DNA of 64,000 bases from Candidatus Lokiarchaeota archaeon (lineage in GTDB: Archaea; Asgardarchaeota; Thorarchaeia; Thorarchaeales; Thorarchaeaceae). Below are positions 50,727 to 59,922 of the stretch, one piece after another. Each line of letters opens with the position of its first letter. The stretch's first letter is position 1. Both the position numbers and the translations under genes were made by a program. Location: NCBI GenBank assembly GCA_014730275.1, contig WJIL01000132.1:58026-122025 (forward strand). The letters run 5' to 3'. Below the pieces are notes generated by a model. It saw nothing but the letters and a program-made list of their open reading frames with translations, had not been told where the DNA came from and did not search any database.

Positions 50727-53546
50727 ATGAGAAAAATAGCAATTCCTATTTTACTATTTATGCTAGTGCTGTTGCCATGTGCAACTACACCTAGCTCTAT
50801 GAAATCGATTGCCGAATCAAACCATTCTGCTCCGGGAAGAGTCTTATCTAGTTTGGATACTTTCTCCGAGAATTTTCTGAGTGGCGCTTTCCAAGATTCT
50901 GGCAATACAACAGCTGCTGGCTGGGGCTCCGGCTATGCCGGTTCGCCAAAGAATTGGTCCCTTTCTTGGGGTACTGACCTATATGAGACCGACTATCCAA
51001 TCAAGTCCGTTGATGTTCAAGGCAGAAAAGCCTATGTGGGAATGTACCGTTCTGTCGCTACCGACTCATTTCAGATTCTCAACATTACTGATACAGACAA
51101 TATAGCCACACTCGACACAAGACCCAGTGCGAGATACCTCCAAAGCGTTGAAATCTGGGGCGATGTAGCCTTTGTTGGAAAAGCTGAAGGGGAATCTTCG
51201 TGGATTGGAATCTACAATGTTAGTGACCCGCACAATATACCGGTTAACATGGCTTCCCTCGCGCCGAAAGGCAATGTTACGGACATGGAGATACAGGGTC
51301 ATCATCTCTATGTTGCGAGCTATGGAGATGCTGATGCAGATGGTATGAGAATCTATGATGTAGAAGATCCAGCTAACCCCGTAGAAATCACGCCATATCA
51401 GACACTAGAAACATTAAGGGGTATCGATCTCCAAGGTGATGTTGCATACTTGGCTGAAGGCACTGGTGGCCTATGGCTTGTAAATATATCGAATCCAAGC
51501 AGTGCGACAACCATTGACTACCTCTCGTTTAGTGGAGCCAATTTGACTGATATTCTAGTTGACGGGAATCGAGGCTACTTGGCAGCTGGTGATGACGGAG
51601 TCTACATACTGGATACAAGCAATCCAAGCGATATCTCAGTACTCGGTCATTATGATACAGATGGATTCGTTGAAACCGTGGCAGTTCGAGGGAATTCGTT
51701 GTTTGTTGCTGACGGTGAGCAGGGAATCAGAATTCTTGATGTTTCAAACCCCGCAGAGCCAATTTTCGCTTTCTATTGGATTGGGTTCCATGCCTATGAC
51801 GTGGAGATTTATGGAGAACACGTGATAATCGCTAGTTCCGATGGGGTACGAGTTCTGACGATTATGCATCAAACCGACTTCTTTGAACTTGGTACCTACA
51901 GCGGAAAGAAGGCTCTTGATATCCGAGTTCAGGGTGATATCGCATATGTTGTGGGTGGAGATGATGGGCTCTATACACTGGACATAAGTGATCCACTGAA
52001 TCCTGTTCTTCTGGACAGTATTCTTGTTGGGGATACAAAGTACTATAGGAAACTCGACGTCCAGGGTCATTTGGCATATGTTGCTGACTATGGTAGTGGC
52101 GGCGGCCTAAGAGTATTCGATGTGCAGAATCCTTCCGAAATCGAGCATATAGGCAGAGGTGGGCTCCAACAGGCAACAGATGTTGATGTCAAAGGAGAGG
52201 TTGCCTATGTTGCTGATGGAACTCTTGGTGTCTATATAATAAACGTCAGTGATCCTTCCTCTCAATCCGAAATCAGTTCTATCAGTGGAATCGGCAATGT
52301 CACCACTCTCTGGGTGCAAGGTCCTCACCTCTATGTTGCTAGATACCGTGAGGACTATGGCGAAGCTTACTACACATATGATATCCGCGACATTGCAAAT
52401 CCTGTTCTGTTGAATTCGCACGAGTTGTCAGCAGAAACCTACGAGATAATTGTAGATGGAGATATACTCTATGCTCTGGATGCAACAATTGTGATTTCCT
52501 ATAATCTGACTCCGCCAAATGATGTTGATTACTTGGACGGATTGGCTTTCATGTCTGATTTCTGGGGCATCTGGGTTGACGGGCCTTATATAGCAGCCTC
52601 ACGACCAGACCAGGGGCTGCATCTATTCGATGCTACGAATCCGAACTCCCTCGAACTCATCTCATCTCATGAGGACGTCGGTGTTAGAGGGCTTACTATG
52701 CATGGCGATAATGTCTACTGTGCGGCAGGCGACCACGTGTCGATTTATAGCATCTACCAGAGCCCGTCATCTAATGCTAAAATTGGCACTTTCACAGCCC
52801 AATCTTTGGAAGTAGATGACACTAATGCGACTCTAATCAGCGCGACCCTCACGGATGAGAGCTGGGTGCCTACAGATTGTGATCTCACCTACTGGTTAAC
52901 TGCTGATGGAGGTGAAAACTGGGAAGAAGTTACTCCTGGCGTTGAACACGCCTTCACCAACACCGGCAATGACCTGAGATGGAAGGCTAATCTAACGACA
53001 GCCACACACCTGTATAGTGTCTACATCTACAGTCTGGATATTGACTATGTCTATAATGACGCTCCTGAGGCCTCCACGCTCACGGATCCTGGGGATACTG
53101 ACGATGATGGCAATTTCACTGTTGAGTGGAGTGCAGCAGCTGATACAACGGGCACCATTGATCATTACGATTTGCAGATGGATAACGAAGAAACCTTCAG
53201 TTCTCTCCTGGATTCATGGTCTACTGGTTCCCTTAGTGTTGACCTGACCGATTTGGAAAACGGGACATACTACTTCCGGGTACGAGCGGTGGACAGCTTC
53301 GGTGTATCTGGACCTTGGAGCAATGTGGAGAATATCACGGTATCGATACCGAGTACCACCACTACAACTACTACAACCACGACTACCACCGAAACCACCA
53401 CGGGAACAACTACAACCACGACACCGACAACCGGTACCGGGCCTTTCGGACTCCCCGAGACCATCTTTGGCATCGATACATGGATTATCTTAGCTGCAGC
53501 AGGCATCGTCGTAATCCTCTTACTGGTAGTGATAGTAAAACGTTGA
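50727..53546 (+). CDS. Large surface protein: LVIVD beta-propeller, FN3, Thr-rich stalk, C-terminal anchor
   Basis: 939 residues from the ATG at 50727 (GGTGG 6 bases upstream). A signal peptide (MRKIAIPILLFMLVLLPCATT) is followed, from about residue 75 to 690, by some 14 repeats of about 40 residues of the form QGDVAYLAEGTGGLWLVNIS-NPS, the LVIVD-type propeller blade. A fibronectin III-like domain (EWSAAADTTGTIDHYDLQMD...YYFRVRAVDSFG) precedes a Thr-rich stalk. A final membrane helix (WIILAAAGIVVILLLVVIV-KR) anchors the protein. Many NxS/T sites suggest glycosylation. Likely an extracellular adhesion or receptor protein. A terminator-like hairpin follows. Confidence 0.88.
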   Translation: MRKIAIPILLFMLVLLPCATTPSSMKSIAESNHSAPGRVLSSLDTFSENFLSGAFQDSGNTTAAGWGSGYAGSPKNWSLSWGTDLYETDYPIKSVDVQGRKAYVGMYRSVATDSFQILNITDTDNIATLDTRPSARYLQSVEIWGDVAFVGKAEGESSWIGIYNVSDPHNIPVNMASLAPKGNVTDMEIQGHHLYVASYGDADADGMRIYDVEDPANPVEITPYQTLETLRGIDLQGDVAYLAEGTGGLWLVNISNPSSATTIDYLSFSGANLTDILVDGNRGYLAAGDDGVYILDTSNPSDISVLGHYDTDGFVETVAVRGNSLFVADGEQGIRILDVSNPAEPIFAFYWIGFHAYDVEIYGEHVIIASSDGVRVLTIMHQTDFFELGTYSGKKALDIRVQGDIAYVVGGDDGLYTLDISDPLNPVLLDSILVGDTKYYRKLDVQGHLAYVADYGSGGGLRVFDVQNPSEIEHIGRGGLQQATDVDVKGEVAYVADGTLGVYIINVSDPSSQSEISSISGIGNVTTLWVQGPHLYVARYREDYGEAYYTYDIRDIANPVLLNSHELSAETYEIIVDGDILYALDATIVISYNLTPPNDVDYLDGLAFMSDFWGIWVDGPYIAASRPDQGLHLFDATNPNSLELISSHEDVGVRGLTMHGDNVYCAAGDHVSIYSIYQSPSSNAKIGTFTAQSLEVDDTNATLISATLTDESWVPTDCDLTYWLTADGGENWEEVTPGVEHAFTNTGNDLRWKANLTTATHLYSVYIYSLDIDYVYNDAPEASTLTDPGDTDDDGNFTVEWSAAADTTGTIDHYDLQMDNEETFSSLLDSWSTGSLSVDLTDLENGTYYFRVRAVDSFGVSGPWSNVENITVSIPSTTTTTTTTTTTTETTTGTTTTTTPTTGTGPFGLPETIFGIDTWIILAAAGIVVILLLVVIVKR

Positions 53547-53562
53547 TAGTCTAGCATTTGAG

Positions 53563-53595
53563 GCGCCGTCAATCCGGCGCTTCCCCCTTTTCTTG
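53563..53595 (+). terminator. GC hairpin and pyrimidine run after the surface-protein gene
   Basis: GCGCCG (53563-53568) pairs with CGGCGC (53575-53580) around a TCAATC loop. TTCCCCCTTTTCTT follows directly. It begins 17 bases after the stop codon. It fits an intrinsic-type terminator separating this gene from the tRNA-Leu gene. Confidence 0.55.
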
Positions 53596-53707
53596 AATCG
53601 CCGATCTACACGATTGCACTCTCTCCTAAGGCGAAATCTTCAATCATCCAAAAACGTAAAAAGAAGAGCGAGCCTCCAAGGCTAGACGACCATTGTCGGT
53701 TGACCAT

Positions 53708-53830
53708 GCGGAGGTTGCCAAGCCCGGTTAACGGCGCTAGACTCAGACTCTAGGCCTTTCCAGCGTAATTCCGCTGCAAAGGGGAAAATCTCGTAGGAGT
53801 TCGCGAGTTCAAATCTCGCCCTCCGCACCA
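53708..53830 (+). tRNA. tRNA-Leu (CAG) with an intron at the anticodon stem/variable arm junction
   Basis: Acceptor GCGGAGG (53708-53714) pairs with CCTCCGC (53820-53826), discriminator A, CCA encoded (53828-53830). D-stem GCC/GGC. Anticodon stem CTAGA/TCTAG encloses CTCAGAC, with anticodon CAG at 53744-53746. T-arm GCGAG/CTCGC. The expected long variable arm TCTCGTAGGAGTT is at 53789-53801. Between the anticodon stem (ends 53753) and that arm lie about 35 extra bases (53754-53788). They fold as CCTTT/AAAGG with AGCG/CGCT inside. Removing them gives an 88-base tRNA, normal for Leu. Exact splice sites are not resolved. Confidence 0.9.
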
Positions 53831-53834
53831 TTTC

Positions 53835-54263
53835 TTACTCAAGAATAAGCAGGCTTTCGTAACTTTCGATTCCATCCATCTTCAGAAGGCTATTTTCTAG
53901 GAAGTCAGTGAGTGATTTCATGTTTCTTGCCCGCACTAAACAAAGCACATTCACAGAACCACTAGTTCGATATGTATCATGTACATTCTCGTGTTCCTCA
54001 AGTTCTGATAGAACTGAGTCTACTTTCTTTGGTGTCGCCTGAACAAGTATCATCATCTGGATATCAAAGCCCATTTTGCGATGGTCAACCGAAACGGTGT
54101 ATTTCTTGATGATGCCTTCTTGTTCTAGCTTCAGCATCCTATTGCGAATCGAACTGGCACTAAGATTGATACCCTTCTTATCCGCCATATCTCTTAAAGA
54201 GCTACGCGCGTTGTTCTTGAGAATCTCGATGATTCTTTTGTCTGTAGAATCCAAATCGTGCAT
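53835..54263 (-). CDS. Lrp/AsnC family transcriptional regulator
   Basis: 142 residues from the ATG at 54263. N-terminal HTH (DSTDKRIIEILKNNARSSLRDMA, then SASSIRNRMLKLEQEGIIKKY) and a C-terminal RAM/ACT domain (MILVQATPKKVDSVLSEL...GSVNVLCLVRARNMKSLTDFL). Such regulators respond to amino acids. It stands alone, 4 bases from the end of the convergent tRNA-Leu gene. The 281 bases between it and aIF5A hold no gene that I can support. Confidence 0.92.
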   Translation of the reverse strand: MHDLDSTDKRIIEILKNNARSSLRDMADKKGINLSASSIRNRMLKLEQEGIIKKYTVSVDHRKMGFDIQMMILVQATPKKVDSVLSELEEHENVHDTYRTSGSVNVLCLVRARNMKSLTDFLENSLLKMDGIESYESLLILE

Positions 54264-54544
54264 GAGACAGAACGGCACCTGCCTTGTAACTGATTGAGTA
54301 CCGGTAGAACAGCATCTGATAAATGAATATCGACTGGATACCCTTTCACAGTACCTTCACACAGAAGAGCTATCTCTCTCCTTGGCAGGATAGTTTGATT
54401 GGTTTCAGTGTTAATCTCTACTAGTCAAAGGGCAGACTGCATGAAGTGTCAAACGCTGAGGATGGCCGGGTGATTCGGCACCATTTCAGCCCCAGAACTC
54501 CCCCTTCTAGAATGCTATTTGACTCTCTCGACAAATGTGTTTGA

Positions 54545-54943
54545 TTAGCTCTTGACGCGCATGATGACTTTTGTACCCATGACATCCCAGTATTCGACTG
54601 TGCAGTTGGTCTCGATTTGAGATGACACCTCTTCATCATCTGGCCGGGACACTTCATAGGTTTCGTAGCTCTCAGTGTCCATTATGTTCAACCTTTCGCC
54701 TTGATCGGCAATTACTGTTGCCGTTCTTTTATCGATAATCGGTACTTCCGCCATCCGGTCTGCCGGCATAACCACATTTCGCTTCCTATTGTCAAAGAAA
54801 CCAACGGCCATTATGTTTGCCTTTGCAGAACCATGTTTTCCTGGTTTTGATTTTTCAATACTTACAATCCTACATGGCTCATCATCAATCAGCATGTATG
54901 ACCCTTCTTTCAAGCTCTTTACTTCAGTACGCTTTATTGACAT
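54545..54943 (-). CDS. eif5A: Translation factor aIF5A
   Basis: 132 residues (the two ATG codons at 54943 and 54946 are both possible). N-terminal KOW/SH3-like domain with the hypusination loop KPGKHGSAK, Lys38 being the hypusine site, and a C-terminal OB fold (LNIMDTESYETYEV...VEYWDVMGTKVIMRVKS). It helps the ribosome through Pro-rich stretches. Deoxyhypusine synthase is not in the window. Divergent from the NAD kinase gene. Confidence 0.95.
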   Translation of the reverse strand: MSIKRTEVKSLKEGSYMLIDDEPCRIVSIEKSKPGKHGSAKANIMAVGFFDNRKRNVVMPADRMAEVPIIDKRTATVIADQGERLNIMDTESYETYEVSRPDDEEVSSQIETNCTVEYWDVMGTKVIMRVKS

Positions 54944-55091
54944 CATAATTCACTCCTATGAAATCTTGCAGACCGTTTCTTATCTGGGTTGGACAACTGC
55001 ATTCAAATAACTTTTGGCTTTGCAATATCATCGACTAACAATAAGAATAAAGAGGCGAGTATGCCATCGACCACGACGGGAAGGAGCGAAA

Positions 55092-55961
55092 GTGATAGAG
55101 CGAAATCCCCAGATAATGAGTGACCAACCGGCTGTGGGAATAGTTTGCAAACCTGGTCGCCCTGATACACGGAAAATAGCCGAACGAATTGCTGACTTCT
55201 TAATAACCCAAGATGTTGCCCTTCAAGTGGATGAGGGCTCATGTGTTGGCATACATTCTGTTGCGGAGGAGCGTGCAATATCCGAATTTGAAGCGGATTT
55301 CGTTATCACGATTGGCGGTGATGGTACCATCCTCTATACACTTTCTAAGCTGAAGGATCGCGAAACTCCTCTGTTCTGTGTGAATCGTGGAAATGTTGGT
55401 TTCTTAACAGAAAGCAGCACGACCACAGCTGTGAGTTCTTTGAAGAAAATACTGCATGATGATTGCGTCATAGACAAGAACATCAATCTAGTTTCTGGCG
55501 TTGGTGAACGGGAATTCGGGTATGCCCTGAACGAGGTCTATGTTGCTTCATCAGTACCAGGGAGACTACTCACTTTTCAGGTGTACGTAGACGGTGTCCG
55601 AATAGATTACGGACGAGCTGACGGGGCCATGCTATCTACGCCTGTGGGCTCAACAGCCTACGCACTTGCTGCAGGAGGCTCTATCGTAGCTCCTGATGTG
55701 GATGGCTTGATATTTGTTCCAGTCTGCCCTCCTCGTTTTGAACTGAAATCAATTGTTGTGCCTGATGATAGTAGGGTTGAGTTAGAACTGGTGAAACCCG
55801 GGGCCCATGGGCTTGCTATAATTGATGGCCAGAGAAGGTTGGATGTCAAACCTGGAGAAGCAGTATGGATTAAAAAGTCAGACGTGATTACCCGATTCAT
55901 ACGCATGTCCGATAACTACTATGATCGTCTCAATACTAGAATCGTACCACGTACGCTATAG
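55092..55961 (+). CDS. nadK: NAD kinase
   Basis: 289 residues from the GTG at 55092; AAGGAG 5 bases upstream selects it within a longer frame, and an ATG at 55116 is an alternative. GGDGT near residue 74 and NRGNVGFLTE are the kinase motifs. The STPVGSTAYALAAGG segment binds NAD. The enzyme makes NADP from NAD and ATP or polyphosphate. Followed by nob1 16 bases after its stop, so co-transcribed. Confidence 0.95.
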   Translation: MIERNPQIMSDQPAVGIVCKPGRPDTRKIAERIADFLITQDVALQVDEGSCVGIHSVAEERAISEFEADFVITIGGDGTILYTLSKLKDRETPLFCVNRGNVGFLTESSTTTAVSSLKKILHDDCVIDKNINLVSGVGEREFGYALNEVYVASSVPGRLLTFQVYVDGVRIDYGRADGAMLSTPVGSTAYALAAGGSIVAPDVDGLIFVPVCPPRFELKSIVVPDDSRVELELVKPGAHGLAIIDGQRRLDVKPGEAVWIKKSDVITRFIRMSDNYYDRLNTRIVPRTL

Positions 55962-55977
55962 CTCTCAGGTGGTCACT

Positions 55978-56487
55978 ATGGAGGGGCTTTTTGTACTCGA
56001 CACTGGGGCCCTACTGGGCAAATGGACCGAAGCACGACAAGATGCAGAGTTCCTCACAACTCATAGTGTAATTGAGGAGCTTCATAATCGGCCGAGTAGG
56101 ACAAGAGCTCAAAGACTCATAGACATCAACAGATTATCTGTTCAGGACCCTCTGCCTAAGTATCTGAAGAAAGTACGAACAGCTTCTTCTAGAACTGGTG
56201 ATCTCGATGTCTTATCAGATACGGACGTAGAGTTACTTGCGCTGGGAATCTGGAAAGATGACCAAGGATTTGATGTTACCATTGTATCAAGCGATTTTGC
56301 TCTTCTCAATACTGCGAAATCTATCGGTTTGTCTGTAGAAGAAATCGGAAAGAAGATGACCCATCAAATCAAATGGATGCTTCGCTGTCCTGCATGTGGA
56401 CATCAGAATTCCTTGTCCGCATCACGACAATGCCCAGTGTGTGGTACGAAAATGAAGCGGATTCCAAGAGACAGAGAGCGGATATAG
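55978..56487 (+). CDS. nob1: Nob1 rRNA-processing endonuclease
   Basis: 169 residues from the ATG at 55978, preceded by AGGTGG. PIN domain: LDTGALL, VIEELHNRP, LSDTDVELLALG and SSDFALLNTAKSIG carry the four acidic residues. A C-terminal zinc ribbon (CPACGHQ...CPVCG) follows. Nob1 makes the final cut at the 3' end of small-subunit rRNA. It lies in an operon with nadK. Confidence 0.93.
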   Translation: MEGLFVLDTGALLGKWTEARQDAEFLTTHSVIEELHNRPSRTRAQRLIDINRLSVQDPLPKYLKKVRTASSRTGDLDVLSDTDVELLALGIWKDDQGFDVTIVSSDFALLNTAKSIGLSVEEIGKKMTHQIKWMLRCPACGHQNSLSASRQCPVCGTKMKRIPRDRERI

Positions 56488-56553
56488 TATCTCATAGCGT
56501 AGTGAGGTTCTCTCTATGCTGTTAGCAATCTACTATACCTGCTGAAGAGCTTC

Positions 56554-57072
56554 TTAGAAATCACCTTCTTCTGATTTCGGTTTTTGAACACCTGTTGCAA
56601 TGGAAGAAAACTCGATTAGCTTCCACTGGCCATGTTTGTTCTTCGCAAGCTGTGTTGGCGTGTCGAAATCCTTGCCTGCAGAATCGATGAAGATTTTCTT
56701 CTTTTTGTCAGCCAGATTCTGCCTTCTCACTACAGTCATCGTAAGACGATTCTCATCATATTCATAGTTGTTATCGGGTGAACCTCCAACATAGGACCTT
56801 GCGATGTTTGGATTTTTCTGAATTTGACCCAGCATGTATTTTGCTGACCTCCCCAATTTCAGGCCTGAGGGCGAGGAGGAGTCATCATAACACTCATTTT
56901 TACTGACAATCAAGCTCATCATCGCATCGGCTAGTTTGGGATTCTCTTCAGCTAGCAGCGCTGCATTTAGATAGTGTAAAATGGTTTGTTCTGGCTGTGC
57001 TGCGTTTTTCTCCCAAGAAGCCTTGAATTTCTCATAATTGCGGATTAGCGGCATGGTGAATTTATCTGACAT
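56554..57072 (-). CDS. DUF6935-like conserved protein
   Basis: 172 residues from the ATG at 57072 (MSDKFTMPLIRNYEKF). Conserved features: YVGGSPDNNYEYDENRLTM, KIFIDSAGKDFDTP, and GQWKLIEFSSIATGVQKP. The last pattern (G.WK..EFSS..TGV..P) is one I associate with DUF6935 proteins, function unknown. No membrane segments or catalytic motif. It is convergent with nob1 and lies alone. Confidence 0.6.
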   Translation of the reverse strand: MSDKFTMPLIRNYEKFKASWEKNAAQPEQTILHYLNAALLAEENPKLADAMMSLIVSKNECYDDSSSPSGLKLGRSAKYMLGQIQKNPNIARSYVGGSPDNNYEYDENRLTMTVVRRQNLADKKKKIFIDSAGKDFDTPTQLAKNKHGQWKLIEFSSIATGVQKPKSEEGDF

Positions 57073-57220
57073 TTGCAAAAACACCCACGCGTATTCTGCT
57101 TCAGTAGTAAAAAACCATTCGTTGCTCTTTCTACTTGCGCAATCTTATGTCTGCCCTGTATTACTCACTTTTCTATTCTTTTCTACCATGATTATCTCGA
57201 CGTACTCGGGGCAGTAAATC

Positions 57221-57490
57221 ATGAAAGATAGAGAGCGATTCTTGATAAGCCGAGATTTGGAAAACGTGAAGGCTCAGGTAAAGAAGGAATTGGATAACGT
57301 ACGGGAACTCATGGCAAGCACCGAGTATCGTAATAGCCCTGTTGGATGGAATGCACCTTTCCAACTTCATCGATTACGCAGATCCCTTCGCATGAAGTAC
57401 TTGGCAGCCAAGATTTTGGATTCAGCAGATGAAGCTCATGATTTGCGGGAATTGAAATGGGATCCACCAAGCGATGCTGCATTGCCGTAA
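57221..57490 (+). CDS. Small conserved hypothetical protein
   Basis: 89 residues, helical and charged (RDLENVKAQVKKELDNVRELM), followed by a basic segment HRLRRSLRMKYLAAKIL. No family recognised. Its stop abuts that of the convergent yjbQ-like gene. It starts 149 bases from the divergent DUF6935-like gene. Coding support: codon use and lack of competing frames; modest confidence. Confidence 0.5.
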   Translation: MKDRERFLISRDLENVKAQVKKELDNVRELMASTEYRNSPVGWNAPFQLHRLRRSLRMKYLAAKILDSADEAHDLRELKWDPPSDAALP

Positions 57491-57937
57491 TCATTCACCA
57501 ATAAGCATTATCTCAAGAGTTCTGTTTCTGGCCTTGTTGTCAAAATCAACAAAGGCTATTTGCTGCCAAGTCCCCAAAGTCAGCTTCTTGTTCACGAATG
57601 GTATAGTTAGCGATGGACCAACTGTCGAGGCTCTACAGTGGCTATGGCCATTACCATCATGCCATCGTAAATGATGTTTGTATTCTTCATCCTTGGGAGC
57701 AACCCGTTCCATTGTAGCAGGGAAGTCTTCCAGTAATCCCTCCTCGTACTCAATCGTTATGACAGAGCCGGTTGATCCCGGGCAGAAAACTGTGCATATC
57801 CCATTGTGAAGTTCGCTGGATTCTACCTTCTTGCTCACTGCATTTGTGATGTCAATCATATCACAGTGTCCTTCTGTCGAAAACGAGATTGTTTCATGCT
57901 GTGTTGGCAAGATATTCACCGAGATTGAATTCCGCAA
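57491..57937 (-). CDS. yjbQ: YjbQ/UPF0047 family protein
   Basis: 148 residues. It shows GICTVFCPGSTGSVITIEYEEGLLEDF, HLRWHDGNGHSHCRASTVGPSLTIPF, and LTLGTWQQIAFVDFD, the YjbQ pattern with conserved His and Gly-rich loop. Bacterial members have weak thiamine-phosphate synthase activity; the true role is unclear. It lies 15 bases downstream of the helical-repeat gene on the same strand and may share its transcript. Confidence 0.9.
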   Translation of the reverse strand: MRNSISVNILPTQHETISFSTEGHCDMIDITNAVSKKVESSELHNGICTVFCPGSTGSVITIEYEEGLLEDFPATMERVAPKDEEYKHHLRWHDGNGHSHCRASTVGPSLTIPFVNKKLTLGTWQQIAFVDFDNKARNRTLEIMLIGE

Positions 57938-57952
57938 AACAGGCCTAAAGAA

Positions 57953-59791
57953 CTACGCGATTCTCCCATATTTCTTCACAGGTGTCCTGCGCCCCATCTT
58001 GTCACCCGGAAGACTATCTAACAATCGTCGTATTCGCTCAGATTTATCCATCAAATCGTCCTCATTCTCTTGAAATGCCAAGAGAGCAGTTGTGAAGTTC
58101 TTCTCTTTCAGTGCCTTCAACACAGGAATCAGAGCTGTAATCTCATCTTTATTTTCGGCTCGTGCAATTTCCTCCAATGCTTGTACTATATTTTCGATCT
58201 CCTGTTCCCTTTCGGGAAAATGAAGGAAAAGCCCCTCGAAGACACTAAAGAGATCCTCGAATGCGTCAGCCTTCTCACCGATGCGGTTGAAAGTTGAAGA
58301 AGATTCCTGCAATAATTGGATCCCTTGTTCAATTGTTTCCGAATTTCCGGAACGAAGTGCTTCTCTGCCCGCAGTCCTGTTCCAAATGGCGGTGAGCTCA
58401 GAAACGCCAAGCTCTTCATACATATTTGCTGCTTCTTTTGCTTTTTCACTGGCCTTCACATGGAATGAAGAGGCATCTTTCTCAGATTCAAGTCTATTTG
58501 AGCACTCAGCAGCCTTACTGAAATACTCCGAAGCTTCACCAGGTTGACCCGCTTCAGATGCTGTCTCAGCAAGCTCGACATAGATTCCAAGTGCTTGAGA
58601 TAGCGTTTCCTTAGCTTTCTCTTCTTGGCTGGCTTCTCGCATTACCTTGGCGGCTTCCTCGAATGATGTGGCTTGTCTTTCCTTCCTACCTCTTTCCTTC
58701 TCTATCTGAGCCCTTTTGAGATAGAAATCAATGACTTCCGCGTAGATTTCATTGGCCTTCTCTTCCTGCCCCCATTCCCTTAAGCACATAGCTCTATAGC
58801 GACGATATTTGTTCTCAGTTTCGTCGTCCTCTTCGAGGGCTGCGGCATCAGCAAGTTCACCGAATAGGTTACCCGCACGCTTGTATGCCCACCTTGCTTT
58901 CATAACTCGTCCAGCTTTCCGAAAGAGCTCACCTGCTCTAACCAAAAGAGGTGCTACAACATTAGGGGCGCCAGTCATTTTTGTATATGCTTCTGCAGCT
59001 TTTGTTGCTGCCTTTTTCTGACCACTTGAAAGCCTTTCAAATCCATATGCTTCTTGAGCTGCATCATAGATATTGCCTGCTTTTTCAAATAGCTCTGCCT
59101 TTTCATATTTCCTTCCAGCTTTCATCATCAGCGGAATAGCCTCAGCAGCCTCATCTTCACTTTGCATGATTTGGGCAGCTTCTGCCAGAGCATTTCCTGC
59201 TGCAAGATAATCTCCCTTGTCTTCTGAGATATCTGCCCATCGGGACGCCAATCGAATTGCCCTCTCATGAATTCTATGCCCCAGCTCTTCATCATCTACA
59301 GTGTAATAGAGACGACCCACTTTCTTGAGAAGTTCAACTGCTTCATCAAACTCATTTTTGTCTTCATGAATATCTGCAAGATTTTCTAAGGCGTCGGCTG
59401 CTCTTATGGTAAGTCTATCCTTCACCTTGGCGTCAGCCGCGAAATCCTTACTTCGAAAATAGAAATCGGCGGCTTTCTGGTATTCCTCTAGTTTCTCAGC
59501 AATCATCCCACCATTCTCATTCAATGCTACAATTGCGTCGTGTATTTCAGGATCAGAATCTTGCCGAATGAATGCTAGTGTCGCCTTTTCTAAAAGGTTG
59601 AAACAAGCCTGCTTTTCGCCCTCCTCACTATAGAGGTTACTAGCTTCGATATAAAGATTCTTTGCCCACTGTGGTTTCATGCTTGATACAAGCTGGTTGG
59701 CCGCTTTTTCAAGCAATTCGGCTGCATGTATCGCCTTTCCATTCCGAATTGCTTCTCTTGCTGCCTTCACTGTTTCTTCGCCTGATTTCAT
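57953..59791 (-). CDS. SNAP/TPR-like alpha-helical repeat protein
   Basis: 612 residues, almost wholly helical repeats of about 40 residues with the TPR-like pattern of Ala/Gly and aromatic residues: AAELLEKAANQLV, KAADFYFRSKDFAADA, LFEKAGNIYDAAQEAY, VRAGELFRKAGRVMKARWAYKRAGNLF, EASEYFSKAAECSNRL. This resembles the alpha-solenoid of SNAP and related trafficking adaptors. No signal peptide or membrane segment. A scaffold role is inferred; relation to eukaryotic alpha-SNAP would need structure comparison. Divergent from the oxidoreductase gene. Confidence 0.65.
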   Translation of the reverse strand: MKSGEETVKAAREAIRNGKAIHAAELLEKAANQLVSSMKPQWAKNLYIEASNLYSEEGEKQACFNLLEKATLAFIRQDSDPEIHDAIVALNENGGMIAEKLEEYQKAADFYFRSKDFAADAKVKDRLTIRAADALENLADIHEDKNEFDEAVELLKKVGRLYYTVDDEELGHRIHERAIRLASRWADISEDKGDYLAAGNALAEAAQIMQSEDEAAEAIPLMMKAGRKYEKAELFEKAGNIYDAAQEAYGFERLSSGQKKAATKAAEAYTKMTGAPNVVAPLLVRAGELFRKAGRVMKARWAYKRAGNLFGELADAAALEEDDETENKYRRYRAMCLREWGQEEKANEIYAEVIDFYLKRAQIEKERGRKERQATSFEEAAKVMREASQEEKAKETLSQALGIYVELAETASEAGQPGEASEYFSKAAECSNRLESEKDASSFHVKASEKAKEAANMYEELGVSELTAIWNRTAGREALRSGNSETIEQGIQLLQESSSTFNRIGEKADAFEDLFSVFEGLFLHFPEREQEIENIVQALEEIARAENKDEITALIPVLKALKEKNFTTALLAFQENEDDLMDKSERIRRLLDSLPGDKMGRRTPVKKYGRIA

Positions 59792-59922
59792 GAATCCACT
59801 CTCTCGTGAGGTGAATGCAACTTCCTTGCTGCGTTAGTTCAAGCAGTTCTCATAATACTTGTTATAGTGTGTTCTAGAGAAGATTCATATTGTATCACTA
59901 CAACATCTTGATTGGTGTTGAG

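Noticed and set aside
53355..53445. ACC/ACT-rich tandem repeats resembling a simple-sequence repeat array
   Set aside because: They are the codons of the Thr-rich stalk in the surface-protein gene, with no repeat beyond the reading frame.
53742..53800. Canonical 37/38 intron in tRNA-Leu
   Set aside because: The 3' half of the anticodon stem (TCTAG) follows the loop directly; no later segment pairs with CTAGA, so the insert must lie after the stem.
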